DNA of 64,000 bases from contig JAISUT010000056.1 of the NCBI GenBank assembly GCA_031271905.1, positions 1 to 64,000 of the forward strand. The letters are read 5' to 3'. A model generated the notes under the pieces. It saw only the letters and a program-made list of their open reading frames with translations. It was not told the DNA's origin and ran no database searches. Position 1 is the stretch's first letter. Each line of letters begins with the position of its first letter. This stretch comes from Acidobacteriota bacterium. GTDB taxonomy: Bacteria; Acidobacteriota; UBA6911. The position numbers were made by a program, and so were the translations under genes. This document shows, one piece after another, positions 1 to 7,294 of the stretch.

Positions 1-210
1 CGCGAGGCGGGGGTGCGCGAATACTGGATCGTCTCGCCGGACGCGCGCGGCGTGCAGGCCTTCCTGCTGGACGGCGGGCGCTATTACGTGGCCGTCTACA
101 CGGACCAGGCCCCCGTCCAGACGCTCCCCGGCTGCGTGATCGACTTGAAGAGGGCCTTCGCCGCGCTGGCAGATGCTACTACATTTTTTGAAGTAGATTT
201 TCAGGCGTGA
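1..210 (+). CDS. Uma2-family (DUF820) protein, C-terminal end, altered by a duplication
   Basis: The frame is open from the window edge and reads REAGVREYWIVSPDARG, then a LLDGGRYY strand, then LPGCVIDLKRAFAAL. This is the C-terminal pattern of Uma2-family putative endonucleases of the PD-(D/E)XK fold (GV.EYW.V.P, followed by a closing V.DL..lF helix). The N-terminus lies outside the window, so activity cannot be judged. The last residues are abnormal. A 36-base segment occurs twice (134-169 and 205-240), and the 71-base offset shifts the frame, replacing the natural end (VIDLKRAFAALD, stop at 243-245) with a foreign tail ending at 210. The protein is still translated almost to its normal length. 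Family assignment rests on pattern recall only. Confidence 0.6.
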   Translation, partial: REAGVREYWIVSPDARGVQAFLLDGGRYYVAVYTDQAPVQTLPGCVIDLKRAFAALADATTFFEVDFQA

Positions 211-240
211 TCGACTTGAAGAGGGCCTTCGCCGCGCTGG
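134..240. repeat. 36-bp direct duplication flanking a 35-bp AT-richer insert
   Basis: Bases 134-169 and 205-240 are identical (36 bp). They flank 35 bp at 170-204 that contain a run of T and look poorer in GC than the surroundings. The second copy restores the normal C-terminus and stop codon of the Uma2-like gene. The structure looks like a recent insertion with a long target duplication, or a tandem slip plus foreign filler. An assembly artefact is also possible. Confidence 0.8.
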
Positions 241-352
241 ACTGACCGCCCCGGCGCCGTGCGTGCGCCTCTCGCGAGGGGCGTGATTGACTTGCCCGCT
301 TCGACTTGCTATGTTCCGCGTTTTGGCGCCGCCAACCGTAAAGGAGGTTCGT

Positions 353-691
353 ATGCGAGAAGTCCCGGAACGCTTCCGACGCTTCGGCGGGCGACACCCC
401 GAGGTGGCGGAGGCGTATGAGAAGCTCGCCGCCGCCTGCCGGCAGGCGGGACCGCTCGACGAGCGCTCCCAGGCGCTGGTGCGGCTCGGGGTCGCCGTCG
501 GCGCGCAGGTGGAGGGGGCGGTGCGCTCCCAGGTGCGCAAGGCGCTCGACTTGGGGCTGACGCCCGGGGAGGTGCGCCACGCCATGCTGTTGTCGCTGCC
601 CTCCATCGGCTGTCCGCGCATGATGGCTGCGCTCGGCTGGGCGGAGGATCTGCTCGACGCGCCGGGCGGGGGCGGGAAGGGGGAGGCGTGA
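353..691 (+). CDS. Carboxymuconolactone decarboxylase-family protein
   Basis: A 112-residue all-helical protein. Residues about 25-95 (ERSQALVRLGVAVGAQVEG, then R.ALDLGLTPGEVRHAMLL) match the CMD/AhpD-like domain. The CxxC redox pair of true AhpD is absent; a single Cys lies in SIGCPRM. A peroxidase role is therefore unlikely and the substrate is unknown. The start is ATG 353 because AAGGAGG at 341-347 is ideally spaced; an upstream in-frame start at 287 has no such site. The stop overlaps the GTG start of the next gene (GTGA), so the two are probably translationally coupled. CMD proteins often accompany dehydrogenases in small-molecule or quinone metabolism. Confidence 0.75.
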   Translation: MREVPERFRRFGGRHPEVAEAYEKLAAACRQAGPLDERSQALVRLGVAVGAQVEGAVRSQVRKALDLGLTPGEVRHAMLLSLPSIGCPRMMAALGWAEDLLDAPGGGGKGEA

Positions 692-1818
692 AAGCCCTTT
701 TCGTCGGGGGGACGGGCACCATCAGCGCCGCCGTCTCCCGCAAGGCGCTGGAGGCGGGGTGGGAGCTCTGGCTCTTGAACCGCGGGCGCCGCAACGCGGA
801 GCTGCCGCGAGGCTTCTCCGAGATCGTCTGCGACATCGACGCCGCCGGCGCCGAGGCGGAGGTCGCGTCCAAGATCCGGGGTGCGCTCGAACCCGGCGAG
901 AAGTTCGACTGCGTGGCGGACTTCATCGTCTTTTCGCGGGCGCAGGCCGAGCGCGACTGGCGGCTGTTCCGCGACCTGACGCGCCAATATTTTTTCATCA
1001 GCACCGCCTCGGCATACCAGAAACCGCCCGCAAACCACCTGGTGACGGAGGAGACGCCGCTCGGCAACCCCTTCTGGGCGTATTCCCGCGCGAAGATCGC
1101 CTGCGAGGAGTTCTTCATGGCGAAGCGTCGCGAGGAAGGCTTCCCGATAACCATCGTGCGCCCCAGCCACACTTACGGCGAACGGAGCGTCCCCTTGGGC
1201 GTCCACGGGGCGAACGGCAGTTGGCAGGTGCTGAAGCGGATGCTCGACGGCAAGCCGGTGATCGTCCACGGCGACGGGACGAGCCTCTGGACGATGACAT
1301 CGAGCCGCGACTTCGCCAAGGGCTTCGTCGGGCTGATGGGCAACGTCCACGCCCTGGGCGAGGCGGTGCAGATCACCTCCGACGAGACGGTCTCCTGGAA
1401 CCAGGTCTACGAGGCGGTCGCCCGCGCCCTCGGCGTGGAGTTGCGCGCAGTACACGTCTCCAGCGAGTTCCTGCACCTGTGCGCCCCCGCCGGCAAGGGG
1501 TACGACTTTTTAGGGAGTCTGATCGGCGACAAGGCGAACTCGGCGGTCTTCGACAATTCCAAGCTGAAGCGGCTGGTGCCCGGATTCTGCGCGACGGTGC
1601 GTTTTGACGAGGGCGTCCGCGAAACGGTCGCGCATGTGCTCGGCCACGAGGAATGCCAGAGGGGGGATCCGGAGTTCGACGCTTGGTGCGACCGCGTCAT
1701 CGCCGCCCTGGATGCCGCCCGCGAGCGGGTGCGGGACGAACCGGGCTGCGGGGGCGGTCATGGCTGCGGGGACGGCGGACCGGACGCCTCGGCGCCCACT
1801 TCCAGCCTCATGATGTAG
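688..1818 (+). CDS. NAD-dependent epimerase/dehydratase-family (extended SDR) protein
   Basis: A 376-residue extended short-chain dehydrogenase. The N-terminal Rossmann motif GGTGTIS (about residues 7-13) binds NAD(P). ISTASAYQ followed by the YSRAK sequence near 130-136 supplies the Ser/Tyr/Lys catalytic set. The middle carries VRPSHTYG, typical of nucleotide-sugar epimerase-like proteins. The start is GTG 688, overlapping the preceding CMD-family stop. The last about 25 residues are glycine-rich and overlap the convergent GNAT gene by 61 bp. The substrate cannot be read from sequence; chloroplast-stem-loop-binding-type atypical SDRs are similar in layout. Acts in the cytosol. Confidence 0.8.
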   Translation: MKALFVGGTGTISAAVSRKALEAGWELWLLNRGRRNAELPRGFSEIVCDIDAAGAEAEVASKIRGALEPGEKFDCVADFIVFSRAQAERDWRLFRDLTRQYFFISTASAYQKPPANHLVTEETPLGNPFWAYSRAKIACEEFFMAKRREEGFPITIVRPSHTYGERSVPLGVHGANGSWQVLKRMLDGKPVIVHGDGTSLWTMTSSRDFAKGFVGLMGNVHALGEAVQITSDETVSWNQVYEAVARALGVELRAVHVSSEFLHLCAPAGKGYDFLGSLIGDKANSAVFDNSKLKRLVPGFCATVRFDEGVRETVAHVLGHEECQRGDPEFDAWCDRVIAALDAARERVRDEPGCGGGHGCGDGGPDASAPTSSLMM

Positions 1819-2291
1819 TCGTTCATGTAAAAGCCTTGGCCGATGGGGAAGTCGCCCTGCCGGTCGATGACCATGCCCATGCGCCGGTAGAACGCGACCG
1901 CCGGGTTCTGCCGGTTCACGTTCAACTCCATGGCGCACGGCCCGGACGGGTGCTCCGCCCGGATGTGCTTCACGACCTCGCCGAACAGGAAGCGCCCCGC
2001 GCCGGTCCCCTGGAACTCCGGCAGCACGTAGATTTTCTGCAAGTGGAAAAGGTCGGGGCCCTGCCGTTCGACCGACGCATAGCCGCAATCCGCGCCGTCC
2101 TGGGACAGCAGCAGGTAGACGTGCCCCTCGTCCATCTGCCTGCGGAGGCTCGCGGGCGAGTACATCCAGTCCAGCATGAAATTGAGCTGTTCGGGCGAGA
2201 GCAACTCCCGGTAGGTGGCGGGGAACACCCGCGCCGCCAAAGCGTGAATCCGTCCGATGTCGGGAACACCCGCCCGCCTGACCGCAAACAT
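1758..2291 (-). CDS. GNAT-family N-acetyltransferase
   Basis: A 177-residue protein with the GNAT fold. It has an N-terminal FAVRRAGVPDIGRIHALA segment, motif A LQKIYVLPEFQGTGAGRFLF (the Q/R-x-x-G-x-A/G acetyl-CoA pyrophosphate loop) and motif B LNVNRQNPAVAFYRRMGM. It should transfer an acetyl group from acetyl-CoA to a small amine or a protein N-terminus; the acceptor is unknown. The start ATG 2291 follows GGGGAGG. Its 3' end overlaps the convergent SDR gene by 61 bp, so neither gene has a private terminator there. Confidence 0.85.
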   Translation of the reverse strand: MFAVRRAGVPDIGRIHALAARVFPATYRELLSPEQLNFMLDWMYSPASLRRQMDEGHVYLLLSQDGADCGYASVERQGPDLFHLQKIYVLPEFQGTGAGRFLFGEVVKHIRAEHPSGPCAMELNVNRQNPAVAFYRRMGMVIDRQGDFPIGQGFYMNDYIMRLEVGAEASGPPSPQP

Positions 2292-2338
2292 CCCGCCTCC
2301 CCGTGCAAACGTGCCGCCCGTCCCCGCGCGCCCGCCGG

Positions 2339-2824
2339 TCAGGCTGCGGAACGGTCCCGCATCGTCAGGCCGATGAGGACGCAGACGGCCAGGCCCAGGA
2401 TCGTCGCCGCCGCGCCATAGGGGCCTATCCCCTTCCCGGAGCTGGCGAGGTTGAAGTTGTGCGCGAACGCCGCGCCCGCCAGCAGACCGAGGACGAACAT
2501 GCCGGCGTCGGCGTCCCCCTCGCCCGAGAGGAACACCTGCCGCCCCGGGCATCCCCCCGCCAGGGTGAACGCCAGTCCCGCCAGCGCCATGCCGAGGAAG
2601 TTCCAAAGCCCGTCTGTGTGCGCGACCGGCTGGTCGGCAAACCCGGGATGGAATTGCCCTAACGCCACATTGGTCGCGAATGCCCCCGCCAGCAGCGCCG
2701 CCACGCCGAAGAGCATGTGCGTGTCTTTCAGGAGGATCAGGTCGCGGAACGCGCCCTCACAGGACGAACGAATACGTGACAAATAAGGTTTAGGGGCGGG
2801 AGGCTGCGACGATGGACTGCGCAA
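2339..2824 (-). pseudogene. C-terminal half of a YedE/FdhT-type (YeeE/YedE family) selenium-linked membrane protein
   Basis: The 161 codons match the second half of the about 400-residue YedE/FdhT family: LSRIRSSCEGAFRDL, LLKDTHMLFG, HTDGLWNFLGMALAGLAFTL, the signature AGGCPGRQ, and GAAFAHNFNLASSGKG. Four or five hydrophobic segments are visible. The first half is missing: the frame opens only at a TTG (2824) with a poor ribosome site, and lysA ends 46 bp upstream. Family knowledge links YedE to selenium or thiosulfate transport, and some members are half-size, so a functional short variant is possible. I favour a truncated remnant. It may be linked to the selenoprotein at 38.2 kb. Confidence 0.6.
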
Positions 2825-2869
2825 CCGCCATCCCGTCCGGGCGCGCCCCTTGGTGCGGCCGGACGGACG

Positions 2870-4114
2870 CTACCAGACGGCGGTGGCGAAATAGTCGTCC
2901 AAGGTCTCGGCGCGGCGGATGAGCCGGACGCTCCCGTCCTCCTCCAGCAACAGTTCGGCGGAGCGCAGCTTGCCGTTGTAGTTGAAACCCATGGCGTGGC
3001 CGTGCGCGCCGGCGTCGTGTATGGCGACGACGTCCCCGACGGCGATCTCGGGCAGCTCCCTCGCGACGGCGAATTTGTCGTTGTTCTCGCACAGGGAGCC
3101 GGTGACGTCGTAGACGCGCGTCTTGGGCGCGTCCTCCTTCCCCAGCACCGTGATGTGGTGGTAGGCGCCGTAGATGGCGGGGCGCATGAGGTCGGCCATG
3201 CTGGCGTCCAGCCCCACGTATTGGCGATAGATGTCTTTTTTATGCAACACCGTGGAAACCAGGTAGCCGTAGGGCCCCGTGATGTAGCGCCCGCACTCGG
3301 AGAATATCTTCATGGGGTGCAACCCCGCCGGGCGCACCAGGCTTTCATAGGCGTCGCGTATCTCCCGCCCCAGCGCCTCGACGTCCACGGCCTCTTGATC
3401 CGGGCGGTAGGGGATGCCCAGCCCCCCCGACAGGTTCACGAACTCGATGCGCACCCCCGTCGCCTCCTTCACCTCCGCCGCCAACTGGAACAGCATCTTC
3501 GCGGTCTCGAGGTAGTGCGAGCGGTCGATGTCGTTGGAGATGATGAACGAGTGCAGGCCGAAGCGCTTGACCCCGAGGTCGCGCAGGCGCGCGTAGCCCT
3601 CGAACACCTGTTCGTGCGTGAAGCCGTACTTGGCCTCCTCGGGGTTGCCGATGATGACGTTGCTCCCCGCGCGGCGCGGGCCGGGGTTGTAGCGGATGCA
3701 GATGACCTCGGGGATGCCTGCGTGCTCCTTGAGGAATTCGATATGGCTGATGTCGTCCAGGTTGATGATGCCGCCCAGCTCCCGCGCCTTGCGGTATTCA
3801 CCGGCGGGGGTGTCGTTGGATGTGAACATGACGTCCTCGCCGGTGACGCCGACGCGCTCGGACAAGACCAGCTCGGCGAGAGAGCTGCAATCGGCGCCGC
3901 ACCCCAGCTCCTTCAGCATCCTGACGATGGCGGGGGTCGGGCACGCCTTGACGGCGAAATACTCCTTGAACCCCGGCGCCCAGGCGAACGCCTTCAGGAA
4001 ACGGCGGGCGTTCTCGCGGATGGCGCGCGCGTCGTAGATGTGGAACGGGGTCGGGTGTTGCGCGATGATCCTCTCGATCTGCGCCTTGGTGAAAGGGAGC
4101 CTTTTCTCGTTCAT
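2870..4114 (-). CDS. lysA: Diaminopimelate decarboxylase-type PLP enzyme
   Basis: A 414-residue fold-type III PLP enzyme. An alanine-racemase-like barrel carries the Schiff-base lysine in FAVKACPTP (about K56). GCGADCSSLAEL follows, then the phosphate-binding glycines of NLSGGLGIPY and the active-site SECGRYITGPYGYL. The C-terminal part has TGSLCENNDKFA and a late HDAGAHGHAMGFNYNG, which contribute substrate contacts. The enzyme decarboxylates meso-diaminopimelate to lysine, the last step of lysine biosynthesis. The closely related carboxynorspermidine decarboxylases are the main alternative, but the length and the C-terminal motif favour LysA. The start ATG 4114 has no strong Shine-Dalgarno. 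The gene is divergent from ubiX across a region with two palindromes. Confidence 0.85.
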   Translation of the reverse strand: MNEKRLPFTKAQIERIIAQHPTPFHIYDARAIRENARRFLKAFAWAPGFKEYFAVKACPTPAIVRMLKELGCGADCSSLAELVLSERVGVTGEDVMFTSNDTPAGEYRKARELGGIINLDDISHIEFLKEHAGIPEVICIRYNPGPRRAGSNVIIGNPEEAKYGFTHEQVFEGYARLRDLGVKRFGLHSFIISNDIDRSHYLETAKMLFQLAAEVKEATGVRIEFVNLSGGLGIPYRPDQEAVDVEALGREIRDAYESLVRPAGLHPMKIFSECGRYITGPYGYLVSTVLHKKDIYRQYVGLDASMADLMRPAIYGAYHHITVLGKEDAPKTRVYDVTGSLCENNDKFAVARELPEIAVGDVVAIHDAGAHGHAMGFNYNGKLRSAELLLEEDGSVRLIRRAETLDDYFATAVW

Positions 4115-4170
4115 GATTCAAACATCCATGCCATGTGAATTGCCGTTTAACGAATCAAGAAAGATGCCAG

Positions 4171-4225
4171 TTGACGGCGGGCGCGTCAAATAATAACCGC
4201 ACCGCTGGCCGCTGGTGTTATTATT
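4171..4225. promoter_or_regulatory. Two palindromes in the lysA-ubiX divergent promoter region
   Basis: Within the 185 bp between the divergent starts lie TTGACG-7-CGTCAA (4171-4189) and a larger AT-rich inverted repeat, AATAATAAC...GGTGTTATTATT (4189-4225, with a short bulge). The AT-rich arms stand out against the GC-rich background. They could be operators for a regulator of one or both genes, or carry overlapping -35 elements. No regulator gene is adjacent. Confidence 0.4.
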
Positions 4226-4299
4226 TCCCCCGGCCGGTCTGCGGGACGGGGTGGTCGCGCCGTCGGTTTCGCAAAACGCCGCCGGGGAGGAGACGGAGC

Positions 4300-4872
4300 T
4301 TGAGGTTGTTGGTGGGGATAACCGGGACGACCGGGGTCGTCTACGGCATAAGGCTGCTGGAGGCGCTCGCGGAGACGCCCGGGGTCGAGACGCACCTGGT
4401 CGTGACGCCCGCCGGGGAGCGGACGATCGCCATCGAGGCGTCGCGCACGGTCGGGCAGGTCCGGGCGTTGGCGCACCGCGCCTACCGTTGCGACGACATC
4501 GCCGCCGCGCCCGCGAGCGGCTCCTTCCCCATCGACGGCATGGCCATCGCCCCGTGCAGCATGAAGACCCTGTCGGCGATCGCCAATTCCTACGCCGACA
4601 ACCTCCTGACCCGCGCCGCCGACGTCACGCTCAAGGAGCGGAGGCCGCTGGTGCTGCTGGCGCGGGAGACGCCGTTGCACGCCGGGCACATCGAGAACAT
4701 GCTCCGCGTCGCCCGGCTGGGGGGCGTCATCCTCCCCCCCATGCCCGCCTTCTACCACAGGCCTCAGACCGTGGGCGACATCATCGACCACACGGTGGGC
4801 AAGGCGCTCGACCTCCTCCACGTCGAGCACCGGCTCTTTGAACGCTGGCAGGGGTGCGATGAGGGGCGCTGA
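4300..4872 (+). CDS. ubiX: UbiX-family flavin prenyltransferase (LpdB-like)
   Basis: A 190-residue flavoprotein of the UbiX/Pad1 family. The N-terminal LLVGITGTTGVVYGIRLLE binds FMN phosphate. Later come the conserved MAIAPCSMKTLSAIA segment and LLARETPLHAGHIENM, ending in PPMPAFYHRP. It joins dimethylallyl phosphate to FMN to make prenyl-FMN, the cofactor of UbiD-type decarboxylases. The start is TTG 4300, 7 bases after GGGGAGGAG. The next gene begins within two bases of its stop and encodes the LpdD-like partner, which indicates the hydroxyarylic-acid decarboxylase branch of the family. No ubiD/lpdC gene lies within the window. Confidence 0.9.
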   Translation: MRLLVGITGTTGVVYGIRLLEALAETPGVETHLVVTPAGERTIAIEASRTVGQVRALAHRAYRCDDIAAAPASGSFPIDGMAIAPCSMKTLSAIANSYADNLLTRAADVTLKERRPLVLLARETPLHAGHIENMLRVARLGGVILPPMPAFYHRPQTVGDIIDHTVGKALDLLHVEHRLFERWQGCDEGR

Positions 4873-4873
4873 C

Positions 4874-5299
4874 ATGGCGGCGCCTCCGGTGCAGGCGTCG
4901 GCGCACGAAGGCGAGGGGCGGACCCGGGTCTGCCTTTCCCTCGGCCGCGTCGGCGCAGACTTGGTGGCATGCCTCTTCAACGATGCGGGGCACATCGGCG
5001 CGGTGGCGGTCGCCGACTACAGCGACAAGGACGGCAGGGCGTCCGTGTCGGTGGTCACCCGGCTCGGGCACAAGGAGGACGCCGTGGCGGCGGAGGCGGC
5101 GCGAAGGTTGTGCAAAGCCGTCCGGCGGCCGGTTTGCGCGATAGCCGGCATCCATCTGGACGACATCACCGACCGGGAGGTCGCGCAGGTCGTGGGGAAC
5201 TGCGAGAAACTGGTGGCGCGCGCCATCGGGCAACTGGCGGGCGGGGCGGTCGCGCCGCATCCGCCCGTCTTTGACTTTGACAAGGGGGAGGGAGCATGA
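4874..5299 (+). CDS. LpdD-like prenylated-flavin chaperone / hydroxyarylic acid decarboxylase subunit D
   Basis: About 141 residues. TRVCLSLGRVGADLVACLFN, HIGAVAVADY, RASVSVVTRLGHKEDAVA and CAIAGIHLDDIT match, from memory, the small D subunit of gallate/hydroxyarylate decarboxylases (LpdD/BsdD-like), proposed to handle prenyl-FMN for the UbiD-like C subunit. ATG 4874 is chosen because GAGGGG sits about 7 bases upstream, just after the ubiX stop; an in-frame ATG at 4859 overlapping ubiX is the alternative. The ubiX-lpdD pair implies a UbiD-type decarboxylase elsewhere in the genome. Confidence 0.75.
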   Translation: MAAPPVQASAHEGEGRTRVCLSLGRVGADLVACLFNDAGHIGAVAVADYSDKDGRASVSVVTRLGHKEDAVAAEAARRLCKAVRRPVCAIAGIHLDDITDREVAQVVGNCEKLVARAIGQLAGGAVAPHPPVFDFDKGEGA

Positions 5300-5994
5300 A
5301 GGCTCGATTTTTAGCCATCGCCGCAGCGGCGGCGCTTATGGCGGCGACGGCGTCGGCGCAAACCGCCAAGGCCCAGGCGGCGCCGCAGACCGAGAAGGAC
5401 AAGCGCAGCTACAGCCTGGGCGTGGACGCGGCGAAGAACTTGAAGGCGCGTGGGCTCGACCTCGATTTGGAGCTGTTGGTGCGCGGCGTGCGGGACGGGT
5501 ACTCCGGCGGCAGGCAGTTGATGACCGACGAGGACATCCGCGCCACCCTGCTGGCGCTCTCCAAGGAATTCCAGCAGAAGGCCGATGCGGTCGCCAAAGT
5601 CCAGGCGGACAAGGCGAAGGTCGATGGCGAGAAGTTCCTCGCGGCCAACAAGGCCAAGAAAGGGATCACCACGCTCCCCAACGGGTTGCAATACGAGATC
5701 CTGAAGGCGGGCGCGGGTGCCAAGCCGACCGTGGACAGCACCGTCACCGTCCATTACGTGGGGTCGATGATCGACGGCACGGTCTTTGACAGCACCCTGC
5801 GGAAGGGGGATCCGGTGGCGCTCCCCGTCAAACAGATCATCCCGGGCTGGCGGGAGGCGCTGCTGCGCATGCCCGCAGGTTCCAAATGGCGGATTTTCAT
5901 CCCTCCGGCGTTGGCATACAAGGAGCGCCGCACGGGGCCCATCCCGCCGAACTCCGTCCTGATCTTCGAGATCGAGCTGCTCGGCATCAAGTAG
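5296..5994 (+). CDS. FKBP-type peptidyl-prolyl cis-trans isomerase with signal peptide (FkpA/Mip-like)
   Basis: A 232-residue exported isomerase. Residues 1-21 are a signal peptide (positive start, Ala-rich core, A-x-A cleavage near ASAQ). Residues about 30-115 form the helical FkpA N-terminal dimerisation domain (KRSYSLGVDAAKNLK). A linker helix follows, and then the FKBP domain about 125-232 with VTVHYVGSMIDGTVFDST and IPGWREALLRMPAGSKW, ending IFEIELLGIK. It assists folding of periplasmic or outer-membrane proteins. The start overlaps the lpdD stop (ATGA), so it is the third gene of the operon, although no functional link to decarboxylation is obvious. Confidence 0.9.
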   Translation: MKARFLAIAAAAALMAATASAQTAKAQAAPQTEKDKRSYSLGVDAAKNLKARGLDLDLELLVRGVRDGYSGGRQLMTDEDIRATLLALSKEFQQKADAVAKVQADKAKVDGEKFLAANKAKKGITTLPNGLQYEILKAGAGAKPTVDSTVTVHYVGSMIDGTVFDSTLRKGDPVALPVKQIIPGWREALLRMPAGSKWRIFIPPALAYKERRTGPIPPNSVLIFEIELLGIK

Positions 5995-6096
5995 CCGGGG
6001 ACTGCCCAGGGGCTGTCCATGGACTGACGGATTTCCAATCGCCGGCGCGACAACCCGCCGTTTGTCGCGGAGGGTGGGTCCGCGTCCCACGGAGGC

Positions 6097-6126
6097 GGCG
6101 CTTCGCGCCAAACGGCGCGAAGCGCC
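6097..6126. terminator. Perfect 13-bp-arm hairpin between convergent genes
   Basis: GGCGCTTCGCGCC at 6097-6109 and its exact complement at 6114-6126 are separated by AAAC. It lies between the rightward fkpA operon and the leftward dsbA-like gene, so it is placed to stop both transcripts. There is no T-tract. Confidence 0.55.
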
Positions 6127-6132
6127 TGCCGG

Positions 6133-7287
6133 TCATTGGGCGGCGCCGTGCTCCGCCTTGCCCGCGCCGACTTTCGCCAGCTCCGCGTCGATCGCCGACG
6201 CCAAGACTTCGTAGGGCTGTCCGCCGCTCAAATGGATGCCGTTGACGTACAGCGTCGGCGTGCTGTCGGTCCCCGCCACGGCGCCGGCGCGCAGATCGGC
6301 CTGCACGTCGCCCCTGTGCCGCGCCCCGGCGAGGCATTCCTTGAACTTGTCCATGTCGAGCCCCGGCCGGCCGTCCCCCCCGACCTGCCGCGCCTGCGCC
6401 AAGATGCCCTCCTCGCCCAGCTCCCGCTGGTGCTCGAACATGAGGTCGTGCAACTCCCAGAAGCGCCCCTGGTCGGCGGCGCACAGCGACGCTTCCGCCG
6501 CCCGCTCGGCGTTCGCGTGGATGCTCGTGAGCGGGAACTGGCGGAACACGAGCCTCACCTTGTCGCCGTAGTTCTTCGCCACCTCCTTGAGGGTGACGGC
6601 GTAGTCGCGGCAATACGGGCATTGGAAGTCGGAGAAAAGCACCAGCGTCACCGGCGCGGAATCCGGCCCCAGCGCGGGATGCCCCTCGGCCTTCACGTCG
6701 AAGCGCAACGGCGCCATGGAGCGGACGACCTTGTACTCCTGCTCCAGCCGCCCCAGGAACGCCGCACGGACGCGCTGCTCGTCCCGGTCGCGGAGGAACT
6801 GGCGCATCTGATCCATCACCGCCTCCTTGGGGCGGTTTAGGCGCTCCCGGTTGGCCTCGTAGAGGTCGTCGATCTCCTCCTCTGTCGGCTCCGCCACCTT
6901 CCGCCCGACCTCCTGATCGAGCAACTGCTCCTTGGTGACGCCCCGTTTGGCGGCTTCCAAGCCGAGCAGCCGCTCCTCTATCAGCCGCTCCGCAGCCTTG
7001 GTCAGGATGTCGTGCTCCTCGCGCAACGCCGCCCCCTGCCTTTGCAACCGCTTCAGCTCCAGCGCCTCCAACTGCTCGGCGGCCTCGCCTCGCGCCTGCG
7101 CCTCGGTGATGGCGGCGCCTTCCACGGTCGCGACGGTCGCGACGGTCGCGGCGCTTTCCCCGCTTTTCACGTCTTGCCCATCCGCACCCTCCAGCCCCGC
7201 CGCGAACAGCGCCAAGGCGAGGGCGGCGGCGGCGGACTTTGCGCGACGTCCCGCCTTTGCAAAACCATGGTCGTGTGTAATCGTCAC
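6133..7287 (-). CDS. DsbA-family thiol-disulfide oxidoreductase with SurA-like N-terminal helical region
   Basis: 384 residues. A hydrophobic signal segment (about 18-32) leads to a helical region (about 50-190) reminiscent of the SurA/PpiC N-domain. A DsbA/thioredoxin domain follows with FSDFQCPYCRDYAV (CPYC at 223-226) and the cis-proline region GTDSTPTLYVNG. It probably oxidises or isomerises disulfides in the periplasm, like the DsbA/DsbG-like proteins found with a long N-terminal arm. The start is GTG 7287, 7 bp after dacB ends, so the two share an operon. Near residues 47-55 a 9-base unit is repeated three times (ATVATVATV), suggesting slippage. Confidence 0.8.
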   Translation of the reverse strand: MTITHDHGFAKAGRRAKSAAAALALALFAAGLEGADGQDVKSGESAATVATVATVEGAAITEAQARGEAAEQLEALELKRLQRQGAALREEHDILTKAAERLIEERLLGLEAAKRGVTKEQLLDQEVGRKVAEPTEEEIDDLYEANRERLNRPKEAVMDQMRQFLRDRDEQRVRAAFLGRLEQEYKVVRSMAPLRFDVKAEGHPALGPDSAPVTLVLFSDFQCPYCRDYAVTLKEVAKNYGDKVRLVFRQFPLTSIHANAERAAEASLCAADQGRFWELHDLMFEHQRELGEEGILAQARQVGGDGRPGLDMDKFKECLAGARHRGDVQADLRAGAVAGTDSTPTLYVNGIHLSGGQPYEVLASAIDAELAKVGAGKAEHGAAQ

Positions 7288-7294
7288 CTGGCGC

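Noticed and set aside
353..691. AhpD-type alkylhydroperoxidase
   Set aside because: The CxxC active-site pair is absent.
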